Part shown: piece after piece, positions 1 through 8,421 of the stretch
Position numbering within the stretch: position 1 is the stretch's first letter
Layout of the letters: every line of letters begins with the position of its first letter
NCBI GenBank assembly: GCA_001953115.1
Contig: LSSL01003769.1
Location: forward strand, 1-10,276
Source: Smittium mucronatum
Taxonomy: Eukaryota > Kickxellomycota > Harpellomycetes > Harpellales > Legeriomycetaceae
Length of the DNA stretch: 10,276 nt
Direction of reading: 5' to 3'
Position numbers and translations under genes: made by a program
The notes under the pieces: model-generated
The model's database searches: none
The model's input: only the letters and a program-made list of their open reading frames with translations
Told to the model about the DNA's origin: nothing

Positions 1-2
1 CA

Positions 3-137
3 GTATATAAGATGGTTCAGGAAATTCAGGATACAAAAACTGCTAAAACTGAGAACGAGCCTCACCAGCCCGCTGAAAGAATAGTCCTAAGAAGGAAAGA
101 GACATCTGAAAAGCAGACCCCTCCACATATATTATAA
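3..137 (+). CDS. 3' end of an unrecognised protein-coding gene (partial)
   Basis: The third frame is open from the window edge to TAA at 135-137, giving 44 codons. The other two forward frames close early. The open stretch is visibly richer in G and C than the bases that follow it; composition drops sharply just after the stop, as at an exon/3' UTR boundary in such a genome. The tail is hydrophilic and charged (Lys, Glu, Arg, Gln; for example AERIVLRRKETSEK) with no membrane segment or recognisable domain. It could be the disordered C-terminus of a larger protein. Because the start lies outside the window, the upstream exon boundary is unknown. The family is not recognised, and a chance open frame is possible. 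Confidence 0.42.
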   Translation, partial: VYKMVQEIQDTKTAKTENEPHQPAERIVLRRKETSEKQTPPHIL

Positions 138-822
138 CTATTTTGGGGTTTGATGATCAGTTTTTGCTTTCGAAAAATTGCTGATTTCCCGATTTGGTTC
201 TTTAAAGCATATATATCCCGACATTAAAGTTTTTATCAAATGATTAAAATCATCTCAATTGATAATTGAATCACATTTTATTTTAAAATTATACTTTTTT
301 TTAAATTTTAAATTTTCGAATTCAATTTAGATTTTATCCCATTAAAATGAGTTAAAAACTTTATTAATATAATATATCATGTAATGACTATGTTATGAAC
401 AGTTTAGCCTTAAGAGATGTTATTTAAAAAAAAGAAGTTGAAAACTACTATTCAGTACTGAGTAAAACATACAAAGTTTTACCTATTTTCAGAAATTAAG
501 ATTATAAACATAATGTTTAAGGGGATATTTTAAAATATCTCATAAACACAATAATGAAACCAACTAAAATTTAAATTTTTTTTAAGGTTTTATTCATGGT
601 ATATATTTGCTCTTTTTGTACCTATTTAACACAACCATTCTGTGTTTTGAACACACTAAAGTCAACCCTTTGTTAGGAAAAGTTCAAATAATGCAAAAAA
701 TAAAAAGTGTGCCAATAGAATAAATAAGAATATTGAAAAGAGTTTCGAGACAGACAGGAAATAAATAACGATTTAGTAAATTGGGAAATGGGATCAATAA
801 CGCTTTAAATATTTTCCGCATA

Positions 823-839
823 ATATATATATATATATA
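823..839. repeat. (AT)8.5 dinucleotide microsatellite
   Basis: A perfect alternating AT run of 17 bases lies in the spacer. It is a simple-sequence repeat likely to vary in length between isolates; no function is implied. Confidence 0.9.
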
Positions 840-928
840 CATTTAACACAAATTATTGTATAGAATATAAAGTAAAAAATCAAAACTTAAATCCTACAAT
901 AGCTATGACTAAAAATAAAATCAACTAA

Positions 929-1036
929 AATAAAAGATCTCAGAGCAAAGGATCCTCTGTCAGTCTACCGACGGAATACCTACTTGGCATCGCTTCAAGT
1001 ACTGCATATTATACCGCTAATATAATGCATTTATAA
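929..1036 (+). other. GC-richer island with a 35-codon open frame, possible gene remnant
   Basis: Within very AT-rich spacer, roughly 935-1018 is close to balanced in composition, like the exons elsewhere in the window. One forward frame is open from just after TAA at 926-928 to TAA at 1034-1036 and reads as a plausible Ser-rich peptide (containing SLPTEYLLGIASSTAYY). It has no ATG near its 5' end. A 5-bp stem (CAGAG/CTCTG, 951-961 area) lies at its left edge. It may be a decayed exon, an unrecognised small RNA, or chance. No family is recognised on either strand. Confidence 0.25.
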
Positions 1037-1861
1037 AAGTACAAGATATAACAGTATAAACTTTTTTTTTAAATATTAAACTTCAAATAAATACTCAAAT
1101 GATTTTTTGTTTATTGATGTGTCTCAATTTTTTCAATTCATCGGATAATACTTAATTATTACTGGTTTATCTAATAAAAGTATCAAATAATCATTATTAT
1201 ACTAAAATATATTATAAGTATCGAAAATTATATTATACTAACTAAATATTCTTTAATGGTGGTTAATAATTACACAATGTATTAATTAGATTTTACTGTT
1301 AATTATGAAGAAATTAGAATGATTGATATACAGAAATCAATGATAAAAAATTGGAGGTTTAATTATTTTTTTATACGAAATTTAATTAAAATTTCAGCTT
1401 TTTTGTTATTTTTAATTTATTTAAATATGATTTTAATTTATTTTTTCAAAATTTTAAAGAAAAAATAGCATTAAATGGGTTTATTTTTATTAAAAAGCAA
1501 AATTTATCTAAACCAGTGTAAAAATGGCGGCTTTTTGTACCATTTACAAGTAAATAATCGCATAAAGACGTTTATACTGTTTTTTTTAAAAATCAAACTC
1601 GGATTATTGAGAAAGTTGAAGATATTCTATAGAAAATATAATATTGATTAACCAAAATTTTTATTTATTACTTGAAAGAAAGTCATAAGCTATCTGCCAC
1701 TTTAATATTTTGGTTTTGTTTTCGTGTTATCAATAAATTGAACTATAAATACGTTTTTATTTTTAGTTCATAGACCTTTCCAGTTATTCACTAAATTTCA
1801 AGATTTAAACATTTCTTATTTGCCAAAATCTTTTCCTAGAAAACATTTAAAGTAGAAATAC

Positions 1862-1880
1862 CGATTTTTACGTAAAATCG
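1862..1880. repeat. Small inverted repeat, 7-bp arms
   Basis: CGATTTT at 1862-1868 and AAAATCG at 1874-1880 are exact reverse complements around a five-base centre (TACGT). With one T removed from the centre, the whole would be a perfect palindrome. It lies in spacer about 650 bases upstream of the golgin start. It may be a protein-binding site or a chance hairpin. Confidence 0.5.
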
Positions 1881-2521
1881 CAGAAAAACTTATCCAATCC
1901 AGACTTTAATAGTTAACCATTTAATATGTTACGCTCAGAAATATAATGAAGTTAAATGTGCGGATTTAAGCTCGAGAATGAATATTCTATTCGCCAATGT
2001 TAATTCTCAATAATAAAACGATTTTTCCAAAAGTTTGGGAAAAGTTGACGAAATTCCACGTATTTTATCTTATATAGGAATCTTAATACTGATGGCCTAT
2101 TCGCAGTCTTTTAGAGCAAATATCATTCATCCATTTGGCCAGAGCAAATTATACATATACTAATATATACAATTTATTGGTCAATTGTTTTGAATAGTTG
2201 GCACTGATTTGCAATTTAAACAGTTTTCAGGATAATTGTATCGATATTATTGGTGAGATTTTCAAATGGTCATTTATTACTTGCAGAACTAAAAGCAGTG
2301 TTAGATATTACCTGTGGCTTGTGGCAAATAACATTCGTCACATTAGTACCATTGTAAAAGTAAAGAAAACATCTAGACATTTAATCGCCTAAATTAAGGT
2401 CATTGTGAAGCCAAAAGTGGAGTGTGAATAGGTTTGTTCTGAAGGAAAAAGACGCTTTTAATAGGATTCAAAAATCGAAATTAAGCTCTATACCGAATTT
2501 ATCTCCATTTGATTTTCCCTC

Positions 2522-2533
2522 ATGAGTATATAA
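2522..2533 (+). promoter_or_regulatory. Three-codon upstream ORF overlapping the TMF start codon
   Basis: An ATG at 2522 opens a minimal frame (Met-Ser-Ile-stop) whose TAA (2531-2533) shares its last base with the ATG of the main gene at 2533-2535, giving TAATG. The upstream ATG has C at -3, a weak context for scanning ribosomes. The main ATG has A at -3, a good one. Leaky scanning would therefore favour the main start, and the overlap leaves room for termination-reinitiation. If the mRNA 5' end lies inside or after 2522, the uORF is irrelevant; the transcription start is not known. Confidence 0.45.
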
Positions 2534-5500
2534 TGAGTTTCTTCGGCAAAGCAGATAATAGTCCTTCTTGGGGAGGGATTTTCAAACAGGCTTTAAGTCA
2601 AGTCGAAAGTAAGCTGGATAAAGTATTGGAATTTCATCCCGATAATAACCCCCAACAAGGTAAAAAGCCTCAAGCTGACAACCCGAATGGTAGGCAACGC
2701 ATGGCCAAAGGTGCAAGCACTAATCCCAAAAACCCAAATTCTGTTCAATCATCCTCAAAAAGAAATTTATCCGAAAGTAAAAATGTAAAGAATCTAAATG
2801 CCCCTGTTTCTAAATCTACCGATTCTAAAAAAGATAGCCCGGGTGTCAAAAATTTAGCGCCAAACCTACTCTCAGACCCAATTTATTCTAAAAGTAGTTC
2901 CGATCTGAGCATTAAAGGGTCAGAAAGCACAAATGTTGTTACTATGAATACGGATTCAGAAAACCGTTCTTTTTCAACTCAAATTATTGATTCTGTTAAG
3001 CCAAATCACACGAATGTTTCAAATCCAACAGCCGAAGGTACTATAACCAGTAATTTTTTCATTTTTAATTGATTTTTTCGTTTTTTATCTATCTTATAAT
3101 ATTTAATTCATTTAAATTTAGATATTGACTCTATGGTTTCTTCTGCTGGAGAAATTGTTCCATTGGAATCTTTAAATTCCGATTCATCGTCAAAATTACC
3201 ATCCCCCAACGAAGGTATGAACAATTTATAATCTTTTAAATTTTTTTAAAGATAATTGACGGGTTTCCGTTTTTGTATATTTCAAACTCATACGTTTTTA
3301 TTATTTTTAAAAAGAGAAATCCTCAGCTCCTTCAGAGGTTTCCGATTTGTTTGCAGCTTTCGGTTTAGAAGATTCCAAAAACCAAATTAAGAATAATGAT
3401 CTGGGCTCTGATACCCAACTTAATACAACTATAGATAAAATTAAAGATTCTTCTGAACCTACTGAAAAAATTCATTCTACTTCACCCATTAGCAAATCCT
3501 TAAGTCTAAATCCAGACTTATTGGACAAAAATAGTAATCTGATTAAATCTTCCTCAGGATTATCTTTAAGCTCATCAAAAAACCAAAGAACAAAATATGA
3601 GGAAAAGGTATGCTTTTAGCATTAATTATCTTGTTTCATAATTTTTTTATTATATATGCTTCTTCAAAAAGGTTTAATTTTTTTTAATCAATTTTTTTAG
3701 AATAAATCAAATTCTATTAGAAGCTCTGGCGGTATTTTTTTTTTTACCTTTTCATCAAAGTTATTTTATCACGTTTTATTTTAATATTATTTAATATTTA
3801 TTTTATATTTCTATTTATCATTTTTAAAAATTCAGAATCCAGGAATAATGGCTCTTCTAAAGAGGACGTTAAAATGCAGTCTCTATTAATTAAATACAAC
3901 GAGTCTATTAAAAGCAGTAACGAATATAGGAAAAAATATGAAGATTTACTGGAAAAATTATCAGCGGATTTGGGTTCGTTTTTTTTTTTGATTCTTGGTC
4001 TATTTATTTTGGGTTACTAATTATAAATTTAAGTTTTTTTTTCTTGAATATATATATATCATTTCTAGCCAAAAAGAAGCCAACGAATTTGGATACTCTT
4101 CACAAAAAATACAAAGTGATTGAAAGGGAATTATATATGTCAAAAGAAACAATAAGTTCAATTAAAGTAAGAAAAAACATTTTTTTGTCCTGTTAATGTT
4201 TTTATCGTTATTCTTAATTTTGTTATCACTTTAGACTTCTTTAGAGACTTCAGAAATGGAAAACGTGAAATTAAATAACGAGATTACTCGCCTTAAAAGA
4301 GGATTAATAAGTAAATCTGAAGAATTGAAGGTTTTAATTATTTTTATCCTAATCTTGCAGGCCAATTTATTTTAATTGATTTCTTGTCTTTCACAGGGTG
4401 AAAAAGCATCTAATTCAGAACTAGAATCCCAGATAGAAAAACTAAAGGAAGAAATTGAACAGGCTCAACAAAAGGTTAATTATAACGCATTAATTTCAGC
4501 ATAATTTTTAGCTCAATTATCTTTACTTTCTTTATTCAGAATTCGAACCTTGAGAAACATCTGTTTCTTACAGAAGAGGAAAATAGAGTCAGGGAAGCAC
4601 AGACCCTCGATCAAAATAGAGTTAGTATTTATCTTTTAATTACCATGCAATGTAATCCTAAAACTATTTTATTTACTTATATATTCATATTAGGAATTGA
4701 GAAAACAAATGAGAAAATTAGAATCTGAAAAGTCCAACATGTCATCTATTGTAATGCAAAATACAGCTCCTCTTTTAAAAAAGATTGAAGTTTTGCAATC
4801 ACAACTGAACAAAAAAAGTGAAGATATTCAAAGAATGGAAAAAAAGTAGCTTATATTCACATTCATCCGTTTACCAATAATTTTTTTTTCTAATTTATAT
4901 TTTTTTAATTCAGCTCTAGAGATCTCAACTTAGAACACGATTCAAAAATTAATAGTCTTTCTCGAAAGTGCTCGCTTTTAGAGAGAAAAGTTGAAGAGTA
5001 TGAACTTGCTATAAAAAATTTAGAGGAGGAGTCAGAGTCTGGAAAGATAGTAAACATGAATAAGTTATCAATTAATATTCAGTTTAATCATTTTGACTAT
5101 ATTTTTTTTTTAGAATCAGGATGCAAATTATGGAATTTTGAGTAAAAATTTGGAACTTCTTGAAAAAGAGAATGGCTTATTGATGGAACGCATTCAAAGC
5201 TTGGAGGGTGAAAATAAAGAATTTCAATTAAAGATAGAAGATTTTTCAAATAAGGAAGTTCAAAGCCAACCATTGCAACCTGTAAACGTTAATGTTGAAT
5301 CAAGAAACGTTTTAAAAAACAATGAAATCTTTGAAGAAATTTCGGATCTAAAGGTTTTTTTCAGTTTTTTTTTACTCGGTAATCTAAAGCTATTGTACGA
5401 ATATATAACTAAAATTTTCATTTGGGTTTAGGATTTTTCTGAAAAACAAGACCAGAAATCCAAACACAGTAGATTAGATTCAATTTCGTCCAGTACTAGC

Positions 5501-6045
5501 AATGCCTCACAAGTGAAATCCAATATTCAGCAGACCATTTCCATACCAGATAATAATGAAGCCCAAACAAAGTCACAATTAATGAGCCAGATAAATATCT
5601 TAAAGAATCAGCTTCAGTCCGCCTTTGCACAAAAATGTATAATCGCATTTAAATCTGGCATTTAGTTTTTTTCAATGATTTTTTTATTTTCTATTTTTAA
5701 ATAGCCAATTTGGAAATGGAGTTAGAGATTAAAAGGACGGAAATCGAAAATTTGTCTCAGCTACGAGAAAAGAATATTGATTTAGAAAAGAGTATTTCTG
5801 ATATGGAAAACAGGTACTTCTTGATTTTGTTTTTCATTTATACTATATAATGCCCATATTAGACCCAGCTGAAAGGCAAAAACATATCTAATTATTTTTT
5901 ATATGAATCAATTTTTAGATACAATGCGGCTTTAGAGCTGCTTGGTCAGCGCACTGAATTGATTCAGGATTTGCAGGACCAGATATCGGATATGAAATCC
6001 ATATACAGGAACCAAATCGAGCAGCTAATGGCTGAGAGAGTATAA
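2533..6045 (+). CDS. TMF1: TMF1/Sgm1-family golgin (Golgi coiled-coil vesicle tether), 15 exons
   Basis: In animals and yeast this family sits on Golgi membranes, binds Rab6/Ypt6 through its C-terminus and tethers vesicles. The model joins 2533-3037, 3122-3214, 3315-3607, 3701-3731, 3836-3973, 4069-4166, 4235-4330, 4397-4474, 4540-4620, 4694-4845, 4914-5049, 5114-5353, 5432-5636, 5705-5813 and 5919-6045, giving 2382 nt and 793 residues with one terminal stop. The start at 2533 is chosen because residues 1-35 (MSFF..., FKQALSQVESKLDKVLEF) match the conserved MSWF-type tip followed by a Lys/Gln/Asp amphipathic helix. Residues ~40-315 are a Ser/Asn/Lys-rich disordered linker. Residues ~316-620 are nearly continuous coiled coil, including TAPLLKKIEVLQSQL (~495-509), typical of the TMF central domain. 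After a second linker (~620-690), residues ~693-793 match the TMF TATA-binding-named C-terminal domain, with YNAALELLGQRTELIQDL near 753-770. Size lies between yeast Sgm1 and human TMF1. Family assignment is firm; a few splice sites are less so. Confidence 0.88.
3038..5918 (+). other. Fourteen short introns of the TMF gene
   Basis: Introns inferred by keeping the frame open and coiled-coil-like are 3038-3121, 3215-3314, 3608-3700, 3732-3835, 3974-4068, 4167-4234, 4331-4396, 4475-4539, 4621-4693, 4846-4913, 5050-5113, 5354-5431, 5637-5704 and 5814-5918. All are GT...AG, 64-105 nt, extremely T-rich, and end mostly in TTTAG or TTCAG. Donors are loose: GTA in nine, GTT in five (introns 5, 7, 8, 9, 12). 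Intron 1 could instead begin at 3050 (GTAATT), which keeps the frame and adds four residues net. The donor of intron 5 (GTTCGT) is the least typical, but the nearby alternative at 3978 leads to an early stop. Confidence 0.8.
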
Positions 6046-6265
6046 TAATTGATTTAATTTTACTTTCAAAGTCTTTTTTTTATGAATTTTTTTTGTTAGA
6101 CGATTATATAGTCAATATTAATTCGTATTTAAGAGAGAATTTCATTAATACAGCAACTTTTTCAGTGAAGGAAGGACGGACGGACTGAAATAATGAATTA
6201 TGCTTTTCCTTTTTAAAAATTTTAACCCATCTAGTGACAAAGGATAAAAAGCAAGAAAAGCCAGA
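6046..6265. other. Short spacer after the TMF gene
   Basis: This stretch holds AT-rich sequence with long T runs just after the golgin stop, presumably its 3' UTR, then the 4-bp tandem repeats at 6167-6185. No canonical AATAAA occurs between the stop and 6265. No gene is seen in it on either strand. Confidence 0.5.
6167..6185 (+). repeat. Compact GAAG/GACG tandem tetranucleotide run
   Basis: Nineteen bases read as two copies of GAAG followed by two and a half of GACG. This purine-rich, GC-richer run stands out in its AT-rich surroundings, about 80 bases upstream of the ATG at 6266. It could be a leader or promoter element of the following gene-like region, or simple slippage. Confidence 0.6.
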
Positions 6266-6962
6266 ATGATAATTAATAAATTTTCGATTTTACGCAAATT
6301 GTTTACACAACAAGCGCTCTTTTTACCCACTTCTTTCCAAATATTAAAATTTCACCCAAAGCACGATATATTGATTGATTTGGAGGATAATGAGAGGTTA
6401 AATTCGGGGTTCAAATCATTTTTATTCATATTTGAATTGACAAGTATAAAGGAATGAAGTAGACCTTGGAGGTGTTGTAAGCTGATATGATTGTTTTTGT
6501 GAATAGTAAAAGGTGTAATGAAATTCAAGTTCCCTTGAACCAATACCAAGAGGTACGTAACCAGTAAAGCAACAGAAGGAAGTGGTTTAAAAAATAATAA
6601 TTATTTTTTTGTTCTATTAATTCATTTTTTTATACGTCTTTACTAACTTTTAAAATATTTTAACTTAATTGATTATAAAATTTAATAAAAAATAAATCCA
6701 AATTGGCCAAAAAAATATTCTGGTGGTGATTATGGGCCAGGCCAGAGTTGAGAATTAAGGAGGCGAAGGAAATTTTAGTAGTTTTGGGAACTAGAGATAT
6801 CCACCAATAAAAGTCTATATCGCTTTCAAAAATAGTTTGGGTGATAGCAAACTACCAATAGAAGGAGTGAATGAACGGTTTGAGTCTATTTATCTAGTCT
6901 GGAATCCAATAAACCAAGAGCGATACAAGTTTGATTTTACTTTTATTACAAAGAATAAATAA
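6266..6962 (+). pseudogene. Coding-like region in several frames: probable degenerate or mis-resolved gene
   Basis: Four or five adjacent + strand segments look coding but do not join cleanly. From ATG 6266, 63 codons run to TGA at 6455 (KHDILIDLEDNERLNSGF, then FKSFLFIFELTSI). A short frame follows (~6450-6479, NEVDLGGVV). A third frame (6482-6552) reads DMIVFVNSKRCNEIQVPLNQ and ends exactly at a good donor, GAG|GTACGT at 6553. A T-rich intron-like stretch contains a perfect TACTAAC branch site near 6640. Next come LRIKEAKEILVVLGT (6748-6792), then another frame (6795-6962) with IKVYIAFKNSLGDS and ERFESIYLVWNPINQERYKF, stopping at TAA 6960-6962. The alternating hydrophobic/polar pattern suggests beta-strands. 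An acceptor at 6793-6794 would join the third and last frames in phase (242-nt intron), and a 38-nt intron at 6444-6481 would join the first and third, but both are atypical for this genome. The family is not recognised. A pseudogene with about three frameshifts, sequence errors, or an unusual spliced gene are all possible. Confidence 0.45.
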
Positions 6963-7159
6963 AAAAATTAGCCGCTTATTTTAGTGTTTAAAGTCTAAAT
7001 GTAGGAATTTCTATCATTTGTTCTAGTAAAGAATTCTATAGACTTCGGAAACGTTTAAAAAGTAAAAAAAAAAAAAATTAGTTTAGAGGTCACTTGTACA
7101 TATTTTCTCTGCGATTTTTTGTTCTTCTTTTCTTTTTTTTTTATCTGATAAAATCCGAT
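6963..7159. other. Spacer and probable promoter of the Myb gene, with an A14 tract
   Basis: No coding signal was found. An uninterrupted run of 14 A lies at 7064-7077 and a T-rich run at about 7130-7142, just upstream of the Myb gene's ATG. Poly(dA:dT) tracts often mark nucleosome-depleted fungal promoters, so the position fits a promoter; this is inference from composition only. AATAAA at 6954-6959 overlaps the end of the preceding gene-like region and could be its polyadenylation signal. Confidence 0.4.
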
Positions 7160-8344
7160 ATGCGTGAAACAATATTGTTTTTTAGGCGCTGGTTTTTTCA
7201 AAGTTCGTCCCCGAAACTTTACCCGAACAGATCAAGTTACAAAAAAGTAGAAAAGAGTTCTGAAAGCGGCTCGGGACACAATTCAGGGTGTAATAATAGG
7301 GAAGGGGAGAGTGAGGGAATAGGGGACCTTGTTAGTCAAAAAAAAAACATTCTGCGAGTTTTGAAGAGTGACAAGTTCTATAAACTCAAAAGTGAATGGA
7401 CGGATGAGGAGAATGAAAAACTGAGGAATTTCGTAAAACTGAATGGTCCGAAATGGAAAGAGGCTACTTCAGTACTTGGACTTGGCAAGCACCCTTCACT
7501 ATATTTGGCACAGTACCGTAGGTTGATGGAGGGAAGTAAGGTTAATGGAGGAGCATGGTCGGCAGAGGAGGAGGAGAAGCTTGTGGATGTACTGAAAAAT
7601 TATCCCGATTTATACAAGAATCGTAAATGGACCCAAATAACCAAATTGCTGGACACTGGACGCGATCGGAGGAGCGTGCGATCAAAGATCACGTATGTTA
7701 CTAAATCGTTGAGCGATTTGATGGTAGCGTCGAATATCGATCCGATCGAAGCTATGGCAAAGAACGGTCTAAAAAGGAATCCAGGAGCGATTAACCGGAA
7801 TTCATGGAGCCATGACGAGATTTGCCGGTTGGTTTATGCAATGAACCAAATTGGCCAAACGCTGAAAACACCAAAATCCATGTTTATTGAAAATTCCCGT
7901 GCGAGTTTGGATTTCATTGCGGAAAACTACAGTTTACTCAATCAGAAAAGAACCGCCAGTGCGCAGAATATCGGTTCTCATCTCGATAATCTCTACCCGT
8001 TTACACCAGATCCCAAACTAGCTCGAGAAATAAGCGAAATCAAAGCCTCTAAAAAGAAAATATATTGGGCGGACATCTCGAGTATAGTCTTATCAAGAAC
8101 TAAAATCCAGTGTCGATACAAATGGTTCCATCTCGTCAATAATTGCCCCAAAAAAAAAGGTTTTCGGGATGGTCCTAGAACTTCTACTATCTCTAGGTTA
8201 TCGCCAACGGAAACTAGAAAGTTGTTTGCCCTTGTCGAAAAGTATGGCACCCAATGGTCTAAATTTACTTCTTTGTTCCCAAACAGTTCATCCACCAGCC
8301 TTAAATCCGCATATTCTCGAGAACTTAGCCGTCGCAATACGTAA
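7160..8344 (+). CDS. Myb/SANT-repeat DNA-binding protein with presequence-like N-terminus
   Basis: This is an intronless gene for 394 residues. The start is the first ATG in the frame; the frame extends upstream without ATG to TAG at 7079-7081, and the next Met is residue 123, inside the domain region. Repeat 1 spans ~77-122 with W80, W99 and Y119. Repeat 2 spans ~131-182 with W133 and W157. Repeat 3 has helix 1 around W216 and resumes at W303 and W322 (SRTKIQCRYKW), separated by a long insertion. Repeat 4 spans ~347-388 with only W366 kept. Such tryptophan-spaced three-helix repeats bind DNA or chromatin. Residues 1-20 (MRETILFFRRWFFQSSSPKL) are Arg-rich and amphipathic with one acidic residue, like a mitochondrial targeting peptide, so a mitochondrial role is possible but unproven. 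Residues ~32-60 are a Ser/Gly/Glu-rich linker. Target genes are unknown. The Myb-like assignment is solid, but the exact subfamily is not recognised. Confidence 0.85.
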   Translation: MRETILFFRRWFFQSSSPKLYPNRSSYKKVEKSSESGSGHNSGCNNREGESEGIGDLVSQKKNILRVLKSDKFYKLKSEWTDEENEKLRNFVKLNGPKWKEATSVLGLGKHPSLYLAQYRRLMEGSKVNGGAWSAEEEEKLVDVLKNYPDLYKNRKWTQITKLLDTGRDRRSVRSKITYVTKSLSDLMVASNIDPIEAMAKNGLKRNPGAINRNSWSHDEICRLVYAMNQIGQTLKTPKSMFIENSRASLDFIAENYSLLNQKRTASAQNIGSHLDNLYPFTPDPKLAREISEIKASKKKIYWADISSIVLSRTKIQCRYKWFHLVNNCPKKKGFRDGPRTSTISRLSPTETRKLFALVEKYGTQWSKFTSLFPNSSSTSLKSAYSRELSRRNT

Positions 8345-8421
8345 ACTATCATCCTATATAAGCCCATCTCTACCTTTTACATTTCTTCTTTCATATAATC
8401 ACTCGCCTAAACCTTAATCGC

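Larger units (their letters stand above)
138..2521. other. AT-rich intergenic region, including the 5' flank of the TMF gene
   Basis: No gene could be supported here on either strand. The stretch is strongly AT-rich with many A/T homopolymers and stops in all frames. The exceptions are an island near 929-1036 (listed separately) and the last ~450 bases, which are less AT-rich and probably hold the promoter and 5' UTR of the golgin gene. Several TATATA-like strings occur (for example around 2150-2170), but in this composition they are expected by chance, so no promoter is called. Confidence 0.6.

Noticed and set aside
929..1036. Possible 5S rRNA, U6 snRNA or tRNA in the GC-richer island.
   Set aside because: No A/B box pair, cloverleaf, or conserved U6 or 5S core could be found on either strand.
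1877..2014. A frame of about 45 codons without stop, containing YAQKYNEVKCADLSSRMN.
   Set aside because: No start codon near the beginning, no family, no splice continuation; open runs of this length are expected several times by chance in 10 kb.
2230..2390. On the - strand, an ATG-led reading of this stretch contains a donor, a CTAAC-like branch site and an acceptor within about 23 bases.
   Set aside because: The implied intron is far shorter than the 64-105 nt introns seen here, and the frame stops soon after joining.
2198..2392. A 64-codon open frame on + upstream of the golgin, Cys/Ile-rich.
   Set aside because: It begins with TTG and not ATG, has no ATG near its start, no recognisable domain, and its length is not surprising in this composition. 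It more likely lies in the promoter or 5' UTR.
6145..6549. Two - strand frames (6145-6330 and 6352-6549) opposite the gene-like region.
   Set aside because: Neither starts with ATG, and the + strand carries the better evidence: an ATG, a consensus donor and a branch site.
7993..8367. A 124-codon frame on the - strand within the Myb gene.
   Set aside because: It is the antisense shadow of a clear Myb/SANT coding sequence and lacks independent support.
8169..8417. An 82-codon frame on + overlapping the 3' end of the Myb gene.
   Set aside because: It is out of frame with the Myb repeats, which continue through this stretch to W366 and a natural stop at 8344.
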